NCBI GenBank assembly: GCA_003260075.1
Contig: QLIY01000746.1
Coordinates: 2,673 to 66,672 of the forward strand
Origin: Phallusia mammillata
Taxonomy: Eukaryota > Chordata > Ascidiacea > Phlebobranchia > Ascidiidae
Direction of reading: 5' to 3'
Length of the DNA stretch: 64,000 nucleotides
Shown in pieces: positions 11,657 through 24,166 of the stretch. The notes beneath the pieces are model-generated. The model searched no databases. It had not been told where the DNA came from and worked only from the letters and a program-made list of their open reading frames with translations. A program made the position numbers and the translations under genes. Numbering within the stretch: the stretch's first letter is position 1; each line of letters starts with the position of its first letter.

Positions 11657-12955
11657 ACATTTGGTCAATAAAAACAGATCTTATTTGTAAGATCACTTAT
11701 GGATGTGAACATTTTGCGTTGTTTAAAATGTATATAACCGGAGCAAAGCTTTGAAAATGCCATAAACCCTTATAGTATGACCTTGCAACATGTAATTATT
11801 AATGATGATAACAGTGTGACTAAATCTTTCCTTCTCTTAAATCTACTTGAATATTATACTCTGAATTTACCAGTTAAACTACGCCAGTAAAATAAAAATC
11901 GGATGCAATAAAATATGAATCAAGCTTGCTTAAAATGTGATTGGTCTTCATTGTTTACGTCCTAGTTTAATGTTGTTACCAAATGCTTTTGATTTGATTT
12001 TGGATGAGTTTAGGTTCAGTTTTCAAAACAAATTTGATAAACCTATTAAAAATGTTTTAATTGGTCGAACGTTGCTGTGTTGTTGTCTGTTTGTTTAGCG
12101 ACGGTAAAAGTGCTTGTTCTGTAAAAGGTGTAAACATTGAGTCAAAGGAAGTGTACTATTACTGCCTGATACCGGAAAACTTCAGACAGAAATAAAGAGC
12201 TTATTTGGTGTACGTATTGTTGTAAATTCTCGAAAAACTTGTGTACATCTTGTTGTTTTAATTTAAAACTACCATTTTCCAGTCTTGTTAAGCCATCAAT
12301 ACGGATGAGAATTTTTTAGGGGGATAGGACAATAAGGCAAATACATGACACAGCCTACACTTGAATGGTCCTAAATGCCTATATAGTCCTAAATGCCTTT
12401 TATTTAAGGATTTGTTTAAAGCATGATTGTGGAATCAACCTAACAATATTGTTGCCTGTTTATAACTGCATTGTGTTCGTTGCACACATACAGTAAACAA
12501 AGATACAAGAGAACAGAAGTCATTGTCAATAAGCCCGCGTTTAATAGTCTTTTGTTTTTCAGGAAGGCATGAAGAACCTTAATCATCAGTTGCTTGTTTG
12601 TGCAGTTTTGTTGGATGAAAATGTTACGGTATACAGTAGATAGGCTTAGTGAGCTTGTTAGCTAGTTCAATCGACTGGTAGCCAGGATGCGTTTATTGCA
12701 CAGTTGAGCAGTCCCCCCCCCCCTTGCTTGTTTGTGCAGTTTTGTTGGATGAAAATGTTACGGTATACAGTGGATAGGCTTAGTGAGCTTGTTAGCTAGT
12801 TCAATCGACTGGTAGCCAGGGGGCGTTTATTGCACAGTTGAGCAGTTTAAAGATACAGATTTTTTTAAATTCAATGTTTTTTGAAATCAAAGCAAAATTC
12901 AAGAAGATAGTCGTATATTACAGAAAATACTAGTACAGACAAGAGAGTAAAAAGA
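11657..12955. other. ZP2-ZP3 intergenic region
   Basis: Contains the conserved 3' block (11731-11760), the conserved upstream block (about 12525-12600), and an allelic duplication of about 123 bp (12590-12712 against 12724-12846) across the C run 12713-12723. No gene seen. Confidence 0.65.
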
Positions 12956-15900
12956 ATGAAGGAGATTTTGATCATCGCGCTAATGATGGGAATAGTGCAA
13001 GCCAATGGTGGACCTAACACCACATTAGACTGCGCCTCTTCATATGTTGAAATACAGTAAGCTACCCCAAATTCAGTGTATACCACAGGTTTTACTATTC
13101 CAAGTTAAGATAGCCTATTATCTTATACTCGAAGGTATTGGTCCTATATTTTTACCCCTTGACCTTATAATCCTTGCCTAAACCAGATATCCCCATTTGA
13201 GACAGTACTCCAAAATGTAAAACATTGCTTTAACTATTTTGGTGCAATATGTGCATATTACTGTACACTGTTACAGTAAGCTTGTTTATCTAAATCAGGG
13301 TGTTTCGAGACTATAAGAATGAGGGAGTACTTTGGGGTTTCGAAAATAGCAGGCGGGCTGCAATGTAGGGAAACCCTTTTGTATCGTTGTGCAAGCTGGA
13401 CGCGGGGGTTGTGCAAGCTGGAGGGGAAGGATAGGCCTTTCCAACAATGTCTCGGTCGCCCTTCTGCGATCTCAACCTTGGCTGTAGCTAGTTCGAGAAT
13501 TTGTGGTCATGAAAGTATACCAGGTGCCGACATATACTTTCATGACCACAAACCTTTATTTGTGGCACCTGGTATACTTTCATCGCTAGGTGACGCATTT
13601 CCATGGGGGCGCAACGCGGGGGTTGTGACCGATTGTTCTTCTAATCGACTTTATCTTTTGAGAACCAAATGTTATTACCACCACGAAGCACATCTACTAG
13701 CACTCAGTTACAACTGTTTCAAAGTTCATAAAAAACGCATTATGTCCCCACAAAAAGCGCAAAAGTCTACAATTGGTCCCTTACAATATGCATGCATGTT
13801 AACCTGCAATATGATCATGAGCGTATTGTTTAGGACTGTGACTACTTCAATCAATACGATAATTGAATGCAGAAAGTGTTTGCAAAAAAACTACCGGCCG
13901 CAATCCGTTAAATTTTTTGCCTTCTTTTGTTGACAGATTCAAGGAGACATTTTTAGATGGATTGGTCGACTTGTCCGTAAGAACGGTTTTCTTTCTTAAG
14001 CCCACAGACGATTTAGATGCAATTCTGAGTCAGAATACAGCAGTTACCTCTTGCAGCACCACTGACACCGGCGACTTTCTAACGGCAACTTTCAGTAACT
14101 TTCAAGAATGTGCATACAATATAATGGTAAGTAGAAATTGAGTGTCCAGAGGTATAGAGTCTAGACCAGGGGTCGGCAACCCCTGGCACCCGTGCCAAGG
14201 TTGGCACGCGAGGTGGTTTTTCATGGCACGCCAACCGATTTGCGTGTTTATATTAAAGTAACAATTTAACCTGTTACACTGCTTGTTTATAGTTTTTATC
14301 GTATCATTGTTATAAAATTCAGCCTTACATGCACAAAACGCTCTGTTTTCTCTTTATTATTGATATCTGCTGGCACGTACCACAATAAATTAGAAAAACT
14401 TTGGCACGCGAGGTCATTAACACATCGAAATAACAAGTAAATTGGCACGCGTCGCCTAAAAGGTTGCCGACTCCTGGTCTAGACTAATACCAAGAAACCT
14501 CACAATAACTTAAGGATACCTTGGCTTGCCTTGTAACTTTATGCATTGTTGCACACAAAAACAAGATGAATTGAATTTGGTAACCTAATCATGCTTTTCA
14601 AAACCTAAACTTACACCAAAGATCCGGTAGCTTGTTGACACAAACCTAGAAGAATTTATAACTTGAGAAGGCAATTGAGCCACTATATCCCATAAACTAC
14701 GCAGTATGCACCAAACACGACTAAAGGCCCGTTTACACTATGCGTATCGCGCTCGCTCAAACCTGCGTACGTTTGTTTGTTTCATTTTTTTCTGTCTGGT
14801 TTCGCGCTTGACTGATTTCGGGCGCTCAAGTCTCGTAGAAATGAGCGAGCGATCGCCTATCAACCTTTTTTCTGCGTATCGAGCTGCTTGAACCTGCGCA
14901 AACGGTTTGTGTTATCGCTGTGTACGGGTTTCTGATTTGAAAAAGCTGGTTCAATTGCCAAAAATAAATGATGACACGCTATTTGCCTTCAATTTAAGTA
15001 TTTATTACATGGTTATGATTGCATGTTGTGTTTTATTGTGTTTAAATATTGTAATTAATTGCATTTAAAATGTACATTTACCCTAGCACAGCGGGCTACA
15101 TGTTACAGAAACATGAAAGTGAGATAAATATGTCACCAATCAATACAACAACATCCAGAACAATCCTGTATGATTACCAAGATGCAAAATCATATTTACT
15201 AACAAAATATGATTTAATTTAGATTGATACAAAGCTTTTTCGATCTAAAATGGGTAACAATAAATTTATGTGGTGATTTATGGTCATCGACATTTGCTGT
15301 GAGCTAAAAAATACGTCTTGTATATTATTTAGTAAGCTTAGGTACGCACCGATAATCGCAGTGTAAACGGAAGGGGTCCCAAGGTAAGGATAGGTTGGGC
15401 GCCGCTAAGCATAGTGTAAACGGGCCTTAAGACCGCACAGATATACCAGAGGGGTTTGCCTACATATATAATTATAGTTATTTGCCTATATTTTATTATC
15501 CAGAAAGAATGTAACAGGTTAAAAAGTACACCATACTATTACAGGTGTCTTGTGCACAGAAACGAACGCCAATTATGTACTTAACATCAAATATGTACAC
15601 ATACACCGCTTTGCCATTAAGACCACATGTGAGGCACCAAATACCATGACCACACACAGAATACCACGCACAGATTGTGCTGAACCATGGTTGCCCAAAA
15701 GCGCTGCAACTTACTACTTGCAAATAGAAACACAAAAGCTAAGACAAAATTAGCAACCACAACGCCCAAGTGAGCACAAGACTGTAAGACTAACCTTTGG
15801 CGTTTGTTCTGTGGTGTTTGTAGCAAAACAGTGGAATTATCAAATACACTTACCGAGGAGTGCTACTCACTGTACATGACAGCGCCGTTGGACGAGACAC

Positions 15901-17944
15901 CCGCCATTTTTTCAATTTTGAATGCAGTTACGGAGATGCTTTCAACGTCACAAGCAGCGGAGTTATGTCATACAAGGCGTAAGTGTACAATGTGGCAAAC
16001 ATGCGTTGATTCTAAAAGCTTGCAGAGTTTAACCAGTAATTACCATCAGAGATATTACCATACATTGTATTTAATTAAACTGGAAAGTTATAATAACTCT
16101 GACAGTAAGGCTGTATATTTCTGCTTGAATAATATCTTGTCAAACGTTTACATCGCTGGGTGCACTTTTGTATTACTTAATGCACGGTTAAATCGTTTGG
16201 TAAACTTTTTTGTCGATTACAATGTCTGTTGGACTATAGGCTCTAATAAAGCAATGTTTATCATGGTGCACCAAGCCATATAAAGGTACTTCAAGCGACA
16301 TGAAAATGTACATAGTGATTTTAAGCTGCACCAATTGATGTGAATGCGTACACCATAAGCTGGTAATAATGCACCTATACATTTTAGACGCACCGATCTC
16401 TCACATACGTTTAACAGTAATTTGCATTGACCTCATATTTACTATGCCAGGAATTTTTTCACCAACGAAGAGTATGAGGCGACAATTACACCAGCCTTGT
16501 CCCTGTGGTTTGATCCGGCTTTCTCAATCCCACTTTCTCCAGATCGCGGGGCCTCAACCGACGACCCAATCTATGTGACTATTTCAAGTGGAGGCTTCTT
16601 TGAAATTGAGGTCTCTTTTTTTCACCTGTCGTTTTAACATTTGACAAGTTTGTGTCCAATACAACCAGCAGTATAAAGTTAAGACAAATTATGGGTTCTT
16701 AACCAGGGATGTACACGTTTCCTGTCAAGGTACAAACAACTTTAGGCCCACCAGGGAGTGCGAGATACTATGTGTCAAAATAGTGCTAGCCTACATAAAA
16801 AGGTAATTGGACGATTAAAAAGCAGAAAGTTTAAGTGCAAGGTTTTCACAGCTATCCGCTGCATGCGGTAATTTTTAGTTTATACTTTGTTTTAACATCA
16901 TGCAGCTTTATTAAGTTACTTCCTATAGTTATCCTTTCTATTGTCAGGCTTGTAGGCAAGGGTTAATAATATAAATTTCAGTAGCCTACATACCGTACGA
17001 GCGCAAAAAGTTAGAAAAAGTCCTGGTTTTGACCGTTAAATTTAGTTTTAGTTACCTTGATGTAAACAAACTGTGATAAAGTACTGATCAGGCGATAATA
17101 AAGCGTAATGCAATTGTGCATTCACTATATCACTTTTACAGGTCAACGAATGTGTCACAACTGTGGAAACGGGATTTAGGGGATTTTCCGATCGTTCGTC
17201 AATACATATTATTGAAAATGGTACTGCAATGGGTGGGAGTGTAGTAATAGGTAACCTTACAGCAACTACTGCTAACTTTTCCTTCATTCCAATCATAAAC
17301 AATGACGGCAATAATAACATAACTTTGAGTTGCGAAGTCCAAGTCTGTGATTTGTTTAGCCCACACACAGGATGCTCGGTAAGCCATAGTTTGCTTGTTA
17401 CACATGAAACTATACAAACAAATCTGGACAACGTTGTTGTTATTCCTAGAAACGGCGCAAACGAAAAACGGACGAGGGCGGTGCGAACGGACACTACATT
17501 GTATCAGCCACATTTCGTGTTGTACCGCCCAGTGAGGTCCCCCAGCAGGAGGAGCCAGTAGCCACAGCTTCCGAACCATCTTTAACCACTCGTGAACCAT
17601 CTACAACCACTGATGAACCATCTACAACCGCCACCACGACTACAGGCGCAGTTGTCCAGAAGAAGCCCAAAAACCGTAAACCACACAAAGTCGACCAACA
17701 CCATAACCAGCATCCAGGTGCTGGTCCAATTTCATGGGTCATGAACGACGATGACACCAGCAAGCATGATCAAGAGGCTTCCCAAAGCGTTTTTGAATAC
17801 ATGAAGAAGGCAGATGTGTTGTTCTACTTGGCTATCGCACTAATGGCGCTTATAGTGGTTGTTATGATGGTGGCGATGTACAAAAAATGTGTGAAAAAGA
17901 AGAAAGTCACTCACGTGAAAGATCAAGAATGGGCTACAAATTGA
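12956..17944 (+). CDS. ZP3: ZP-domain membrane protein, array copy 3
   Basis: Exons 12956-13056, 13937-14126, 15824-15978, 16451-16610, 17142-17378, 17450-17944; phases agree and give 445 aa. The signal peptide begins MKEILIIALMMGIVQA. The ZP domain keeps the eight cysteines seen in ZP1. Exon 6 begins KRRKRKTDEGG and has a shorter Thr-rich stalk than ZP1, then a membrane helix (about 404-425) and a Lys-rich 20-residue tail ending DQEWATN. Exons 2-4 have exactly the lengths of ZP1 (190, 155, 160 nt). The exon 4 donor is gtctct, a weak consensus shared with ZP4. Intron 2 contains a hAT-like element with a perfect 8-bp target duplication and a Harbinger-like element. A long open frame inside intron 1 (13319-13933) is not coding. 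Confidence 0.88.
13501..13583. repeat. Three-arm inverted repeat in ZP3 intron 1
   Basis: Bases 13501-13519 pair perfectly with 13533-13551, and 13509-13528 pair perfectly with 13564-13583, so one segment can fold into either of two mutually exclusive hairpins. It may be a foldback element or mutation hot spot; no coding role is likely. Confidence 0.6.
14167..14476. mobile_element. hAT-like MITE in ZP3 intron 2
   Basis: CAGGGGTCGGCAACC...GGTTGCCGACTCCTG with a perfect 8-bp target duplication gtctagac (14159-14166 and 14477-14484). Internal repeated 'ttggcacgcgaggt'. Confidence 0.9.
14725..15427. mobile_element. PIF/Harbinger-like MITE in ZP3 intron 2
   Basis: Perfect 19-bp terminal repeats AGGCCCGTTTACACTATGC with a TAA target duplication (14722-14724, 15428-15430), the target pattern of PIF/Harbinger elements. 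About 700 bp with no transposase visible. Confidence 0.8.
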
Positions 17945-19319
17945 ACATTGGGTCTATTGAATCTTATATGTAAAGTGGATGTAAACATAAGTTGTCAATT
18001 TTGCGTTATTTTAAATGTATATAACCGGAGAAAAACTTTGCCATGCCATAAACCATTATAATGACCATGACAGAACTTGTTTTTGATCTTCTGGGAATGT
18101 ATGATAATTAACTTTCAAATTAAATACATCATGCTAATATCCAGAATAAAAAGACAAAAATTTGGTGAAGTAAAATATATAACATTCTTCACTGTGTTTG
18201 GGCGCCATTGTTATAACCTGATAGTTTAATGTTGTTTTCAAATGATTTGGAAATTTGACTTTGTTGGAGTTAAATAAGTTTTCCAACAAATTTGCTGAAC
18301 GTATTAAAACATTTTGACTTGGTCGAACGGTATTGTTTTGTTGCCTTTTATAGCGACGGTATAAGTGATGGCAAGAAAACGGTAAGAGAAATCAAGGGAG
18401 TAAGCAGTACTTAACTTTCTGAGAGGCAACATTCTTTATCGACAATCGTTGTTTTGTCAAATGCAATGCTAAATATGGCACTGAGACTATAGTCCTATAG
18501 GGAACTTGTTTCCATATTCACCGTTGAGTGTAAGAGAGCATTATTTTACCAAGTGATTTTATGACATTACAGTTGTACTTATTGAAAAGAAATCATCGCG
18601 ACAAGATAACACTACAACAATAACCAAGCCGGAAATAGCTTCGCCACGTTAAACGTTATGAAGTGCAAAACAGTGAAGGGCACTACCTTTTAGATTTAGA
18701 AGCATTACCAAGACCCCAAACAAATGCGTTTTTTGTTGTTGTGACAATAAGGCAGAAACTTGACTTAGAATTTAGCTCGACTATACACTACTAGGACTTT
18801 TTACCAAAAAACAATAGCATACTTTTCCTAAACAATGTAACTTGTATAGGAATTTGTGGTACTACATGCTTTTTGAGATGTGGGAAATAAAACATGGCTG
18901 TAGAACAAATCTAACAATGTTGATGCACATTTCTAAAACCACTTCGTTCATAACACACACACCACGTACAGACACAGTAAACATAGACATAACGTAACAC
19001 AAACCATTGTGGATAAGCCTGCATTTAATTGTCTTTTGTTTTTCAGGAAGGTATGGAGGACTTAATCATCAGTTCCTTGTTTTCATAAATTTTATTGGAT
19101 GTATATGTTTCGGTATAATGTGGATAGATGTGCTTGTCAGCTAGTTCAGTCTACTGGTAGCCATGGGGCGTTTATTGCACATATATAAGTATGGTAGGTC
19201 CCAAAGAAACAGATTTTCTTTTCAAATTTATTGTTATCTGTTTTTAAAGCAACGCATAATTGAAATAGATAAACATTTATTACAAGAAAAAACTAGTACA
19301 GACAAAAGAGCAAAAAAGA
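17945..19319. other. ZP3-ZP4 intergenic region
   Basis: Alignable to the ZP2-ZP3 spacer: conserved 3' block at 18017-18047, the 'tagcgacggta' stretch near 18350, and the conserved upstream block near 19015-19085. No gene seen. Confidence 0.65.
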
Positions 19320-21999
19320 ATGAAGGTGATTTTGATCATCGCACTAATGGTGGGAATAACGCAAGCCAATGGTGGATCTGACACCACATTAGACTGCGCT
19401 TCTGCACATGTTGAAATACAGTAAGCTACCCTACATTCTGTTCATAACACAGGTTTCTTCTAGCACTCAGTTACAACTGTTTCAAATTTGCATGTGCCAA
19501 AGTTTGCAACAATAAGAATCAACGCGTTTATGTCGTTACAAAAAGCACAAAAGTCCTTGTTGTCTCACAATAGATACCAATAGACCTGTAATTTAAGGTT
19601 GAGTGCAATATTTTTCAGGGGGATGGCTACTCGATTCGATGATTTCATGCAGAAAGTGTTACCGATCACAATGCATTCAATTATAAGTTATTTTCTATGC
19701 TTCACGTTTTACTTTTCTTTGTTGGCAGATTCAAGGAGACCTTTTTAGACGGATTGGTCGGCTTGCCAGTAAGAACGGTTTTCTTTCTGAAGCCCACAGA
19801 CGATTTGGACGCAATTCTGAGCCAGAATACAGCAGTTACCTCTTGCAGCACCACTGACACCGGAGAATACCTAACGGCAACTTTTACTAATTTTCAAGAC
19901 TGTGCCTATTCTATCGTGGTAAGTAGAATTCGAGTGTCCAGAAGTATAGTATACGATAGGCTAATACTGAAAGACCTAAGAAAAACTTGAGGACACCTCA
20001 TGGCGATGACTTACCTAGTAGTTTTATGCAAATAGCACCCAAGGAAAGAAGAACACGTAATGAATTGCACGACCTAATTACTGTGTTACAAAAGCCATTC
20101 TTTTTTAATACCTTAAGTTACTTTGGCATTGGTTCTGTGGTGTTTGTAGCAAAACAGTGGAATTATCAAATACACTTACCGAGGAGTGCTACTCACTGTA
20201 CATAACAGTGCCGTTGGACGAGACACTCGCCGTTTTTTCAATTTTACATGCAGCTATGAAGATGCTTTCAACGTCACAAGCAGCGGAATTGGGTCATATA
20301 CACCGTAAGTATAAGGGATAATGCGGCAAATATAGTTTTTTTAAAAGACGGCCCCGAGTTTAACCAGTTATTTACCATAAAAAATATTACCATACAGTGG
20401 GCCAAATTTCGGACGGTTTCAATCACTATCTTTGACTACACCAAAGTTCTGTTACAATACATTATATAACACGTTGTTACACTTTACCAACACAAAAAGG
20501 GCTAGGTTACAGTGCATTTAGAAACTGAAGCATTGTAACAACTCTGACAGTAAGGCTCTGTTATTTGGATTGACCTCATAAATTATATTACAGGGATTTT
20601 TTCACTGGTGAAATGGAAGCGGTGACAATTAGGCCCAACGTATCTCTTTGGGTCGATGCCGGACACACTACTCCACTTCAAGCAGGCCAAGGAACCCCAA
20701 CAGACACTACAATCTTTGTGACTATTTCGGCCGGAGGCTTCTTTCAAATCGAGGTCTCACTTTTTTATTTATAAGTTTGTTGCTGACTGTTGCTTTAACA
20801 TTTCCAATTAAGTTAGTCTATGTCCTATAACCAGCAGTGTCAAGGTGATATAAATAATGAGTTCTTAACTTTATGTACGTGTTTTTTGGAGGGGGGGGGA
20901 GTGGGTACACAGAACTGTACCAGGGAGTACCAGATACCGTACAAAATAAAGGTATGCAGGTCTACGACAGTTTTGCTAAAGAATCGCGATGTCGTATATA
21001 AGACGAATCCTATATGAGAAATGCATGCTACAAATGGTTGTTTCGCCGTTTATAGGCCTACAAATACTTGACCAATACCAGCATTCACGTGCTTGTGTAT
21101 TCAGTTTACACTTTTAACAGGTCTCCAGATGTGTCACAACTTTGGAAACGGGAATACTGGGATTTTCCGATCGTTCCTCTATTTATTTTATAGATAACGG
21201 TGCTGCAGTAGAAGGTAGTGTGACAATAGGCAACCTCATAGCAACTACTGCTGACTTTTCCTTCAGTCCAGTTGTAAACAATTTCGACGATAAAAACATC
21301 ACTCTGATATGCGAAGTAGAAGTATGTGATTTGATTGATTCCCCTACTGGATGCTCGGTAATTAAGCTCGTTATTTTTTAGTCACCAATGAAACAACACA
21401 AAATATAATTTACACAACTATGTTGTTCCTAGAAACGGCGTAAACGAGAAGCGGATGAGAGCGGTACAAATCAACATTACATTGTGTCAGCCTCCTTCCT
21501 TGTTGTACCATCCAGTGAGGCCCCCCAGCAGGAAGAACCAGTGGCTGATGTGTCAAGCGACCTAGACGTACCTGAGCAAAACCCCGATACGAAAATATCT
21601 ACAAGCACCACTGAACCAACTACGACCACTCGAGAACCATCTGCATCCACTTCTGAACCATCTTCAACCAGCTCTGAACCATCTACAACCACAAGCACAG
21701 TTGAGCAGAGAACACCAACTAACCGTAAACCACACAAAGTCCCTCAACACCAATACCAGCATCCACGTGCTGGTCCATTTTCACTGGTTGCAAATGGTCG
21801 TAAAGATGAAACCAGCAAGCATGATCAAGAGGCTTCCCAGAGCGTTTTGGAATACATGAAGAAGGCAGATGTGTTGTTCTACTTGGCTATCGCTTTCATG
21901 GCCATAATGGTTGTTGCGTTAATGGTGGCGATGTACAAAAAATGTATGAGGAGTAGCAAAATTGCTCATATAGGAGGTCAAGAATGGAACAAAAATTAA
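19320..21999 (+). CDS. ZP4: ZP-domain membrane protein, array copy 4
   Basis: Exons 19320-19420, 19729-19918, 20150-20304, 20594-20753, 21121-21357, 21433-21999; phases agree and give 469 aa. The signal peptide begins MKVILIIALMVGITQA. The architecture matches the other three: eight-Cys ZP domain, KRRKR opening exon 6, Thr/Ser/Pro stalk, membrane helix and 20-residue tail ending GGQEWNKN. It is the most compact copy, with short introns free of the mobile elements found in copies 1-3. It is the most divergent member in exon 4 (a Pro/Gly/Gln/Thr-rich segment replaces the conserved one) and in the tail (SSKIAHIGG). Copies 3 and 4 share exon 3 sequence that differs from the copy 1/2 version, so the array looks like two pairs. 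An aataaa lies in the conserved 3' block near 22091. Confidence 0.9.
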
Positions 22000-23491
22000 T
22001 GTGAAAATGGATGTAGCCTAACCTTACCCGTAAAATCAAATGTACATGTCAATTTGTTGTTTTTGCGCTGTGGTTAAACGTACGTAACCGGAATAAAATG
22101 ACTTTTGCCTGACACCTGCAAGATTGTTTGTTTGACCTCTTGCATATATTAAGAATCAGCCATAGTCGCCAAACATTTGAGCTTGAAAGTTTTCAACTGG
22201 CCATTGAAATCGAAAAATTAACGAAGTGCTATATTCGCCTGAATTCAGTATGCTCTAGTTCTATTTAATACCAAGTTTCAGTTTGATCTATTTAACATAA
22301 AAATCCACATTATTAATATTCGTTTTTGCCATCTTCACGTCATTTATACATCGCTCGAAAATTTCGCGAGAACACAAAAATAATACCATACATTGACTTT
22401 AAAAGAAGCGTGATCACAAACATAACAAATTAAATCAGTAAATCGCTGGTTTTTTTTGTATTATTATCAAATTGACAGAAAACGTAAATCACGGCTTACT
22501 TAAACTTAACACTCATTCGCGACTTTGCCCTAGCGTTAAACCTTGTGTTTTTGTAAGCCTACATCAATTGCAGTGATAGTTAGGTGGTTGAACTTGCATC
22601 GTGTCAAAACAGTCGCTATTCCCGACAGATGTTGCGTGTCAATGGGCTTAAACTTAACTGTACAGGTAAACGCTTAATAGTCTTCATTGTTGCGTTTAAA
22701 CCAACATGTTAGTTTACAACAAACTCCAATCGAAAAGGCTAACTAGAAACGTTACAGTGCCCTGTAAACCATAAGCGTAGCCGTAGATGATGAAGGATAA
22801 AATGTTTTCCCCCCCCCCTAGTCTTCATTGTTGCGTTTAAACCAACATGTTAGTTTACAACAAACTATAATCGAAAAGGCTAACTAGAAACGTTACAGGG
22901 CCCTGTAAACCATAAGCGTAGCTGATGAAGGATAATTTGTTTGTGTATTTTTATTACTAAATGCACAAACAATATTTCTGTGAATATTGTTAGTTGTTGT
23001 TTTTTAATTTACCGTTGTCCTCCATCTGTTAGTATTATTTTAGCGTATTTTCAAGCGCTAGGTTTTCGCAGCTGTGTCTTGTGTTTTTCGTGCCATTGTA
23101 TCGTCATAAGTTACTATGCTTGTCGCGTTCAAGTGCACGTGAACAAAATAAAATACGATAAAAAAATATATAATTTTGTTTGTGTTCTCTAACAGCACGA
23201 TGAAGGTATTGTTCAGCTTTATTTTTTGGCAAGGATTTTTTGCGATATTTGACTTAAAATTTTTTTTGATGGTTCGTGTTTTGATTTTGAAATTTTAACA
23301 TTACAAACGATCAAGCAAAAATGTTATAGTTAAAACATCAAGCAAAAATGTTATATCTGTTTAGGTTTCAGCTTACATAATAAGCTTACTAGATTTCTAA
23401 AACTTCCTTTATTAATCTGCTGGCACTTTTATTAAATGTTTACACTCGCAAATAATTTCTGTTTCAGGTTAATAGACAAAAAAATACAAAA
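22000..23491. other. Spacer between the ZP array and the GNAT-like gene
   Basis: It begins with the conserved array 3' block (22081-22110). An allelic duplication of roughly 120 bp flanks the C run 22809-22818. A splice acceptor (ttctgtttcag) lies about 25 bp before the next start codon. Nothing else recognised. Confidence 0.55.
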
Positions 23492-24166
23492 ATGACATCA
23501 TCTGTTATACATTTAACTTGCAGAAAAGTTGACGAAAAAGATCTTCCTGAGGTCATCAAATTTATTGAGAAGTATTACGCACCAAGAGCTATGCTGGCAC
23601 AAATATTCAAAGTTGATGTACAATTTAATATCTCTTTTTCCGCTGCACGAGCAAAAATGGTGATTGATGATCAAATATCTATTGGGGTATTTGATAGCAA
23701 TGGGAAAATGATTCGACTAAATATGGCTCAGATTCAAGAAAAGGATAAATTTTGCGAGTATCCAATCATCGTTGGATGTGACTGCCCAAAATATAAAGCA
23801 CATATAGGCTTTTTAGATCGTCTTGAGGAGAATATTTTTTCCAAACTTGATACAAACAAAATTATGGTTTTATGTATGGGTACTGGCCATCCTGACTACC
23901 ATGGGCAAAGATTGTGGAAGAAATTAAGAAAATACGATTTATTTGAAACGCTTGCTGTTAAAAATGGATGTGATTACATTGTAAGTTCAGCAGTTAGCAT
24001 TTACACCCAGAAGATCTTAAAAGAAGCGGGATTTTTAGTAATCAAGGAGATCAAGTATTCCGAATACATCGATCCGATCACAGGTTACAAGCCCGACTTG
24101 AATTTGTCTGCACTTCACACCAGCGCAAAGTTGATGTACAAGAAAATATTGCAAAAAAAGAAGTAG
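23492..24166 (+). CDS. GNAT-like N-acetyltransferase, single coding exon
   Basis: A 224-residue uninterrupted ORF. The C-terminal half resembles the acetyl-CoA-binding core of GNAT enzymes: a hydrophobic strand (KIMVLCMGTGH), the turn PDYHGQRLWKKL where GNATs usually have R/Q-x-x-G-x-G/A followed by a helix, then a Val/Ser-rich strand, a helix with Ala-Gly-Phe (LKEAGFLVIKE) and a Lys-rich end. The middle part carries a Cys-rich stretch (VGCDCPKYKAH). The nearest known type would be the arylalkylamine/dopamine acetyltransferase-like GNATs, but the P-loop is degenerate, so activity is uncertain. Its lack of coding introns beside intron-rich genes may mean a retrocopy. A splice acceptor just upstream suggests a 5' UTR intron or trans-splicing. 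An AATAAA near 24329 could be the poly(A) signal. Confidence 0.55.
   Translation: MTSSVIHLTCRKVDEKDLPEVIKFIEKYYAPRAMLAQIFKVDVQFNISFSAARAKMVIDDQISIGVFDSNGKMIRLNMAQIQEKDKFCEYPIIVGCDCPKYKAHIGFLDRLEENIFSKLDTNKIMVLCMGTGHPDYHGQRLWKKLRKYDLFETLAVKNGCDYIVSSAVSIYTQKILKEAGFLVIKEIKYSEYIDPITGYKPDLNLSALHTSAKLMYKKILQKKK

Noticed and set aside
13319-13933. 204-aa open frame in ZP3 intron 1
   Set aside because: It runs over a foldback repeat and ends in the ZP3 exon 2 acceptor; no domain, no splice support.
15804-16283. 159-aa open frame over ZP3 exon 3
   Set aside because: A shadow frame; the real frame reads the conserved YTYRGVLLT segment.
20891-20899. Nine-G run in the C-run part of the window
   Set aside because: I see no duplicated flank, so it may be a natural G tract and was not counted as a join.
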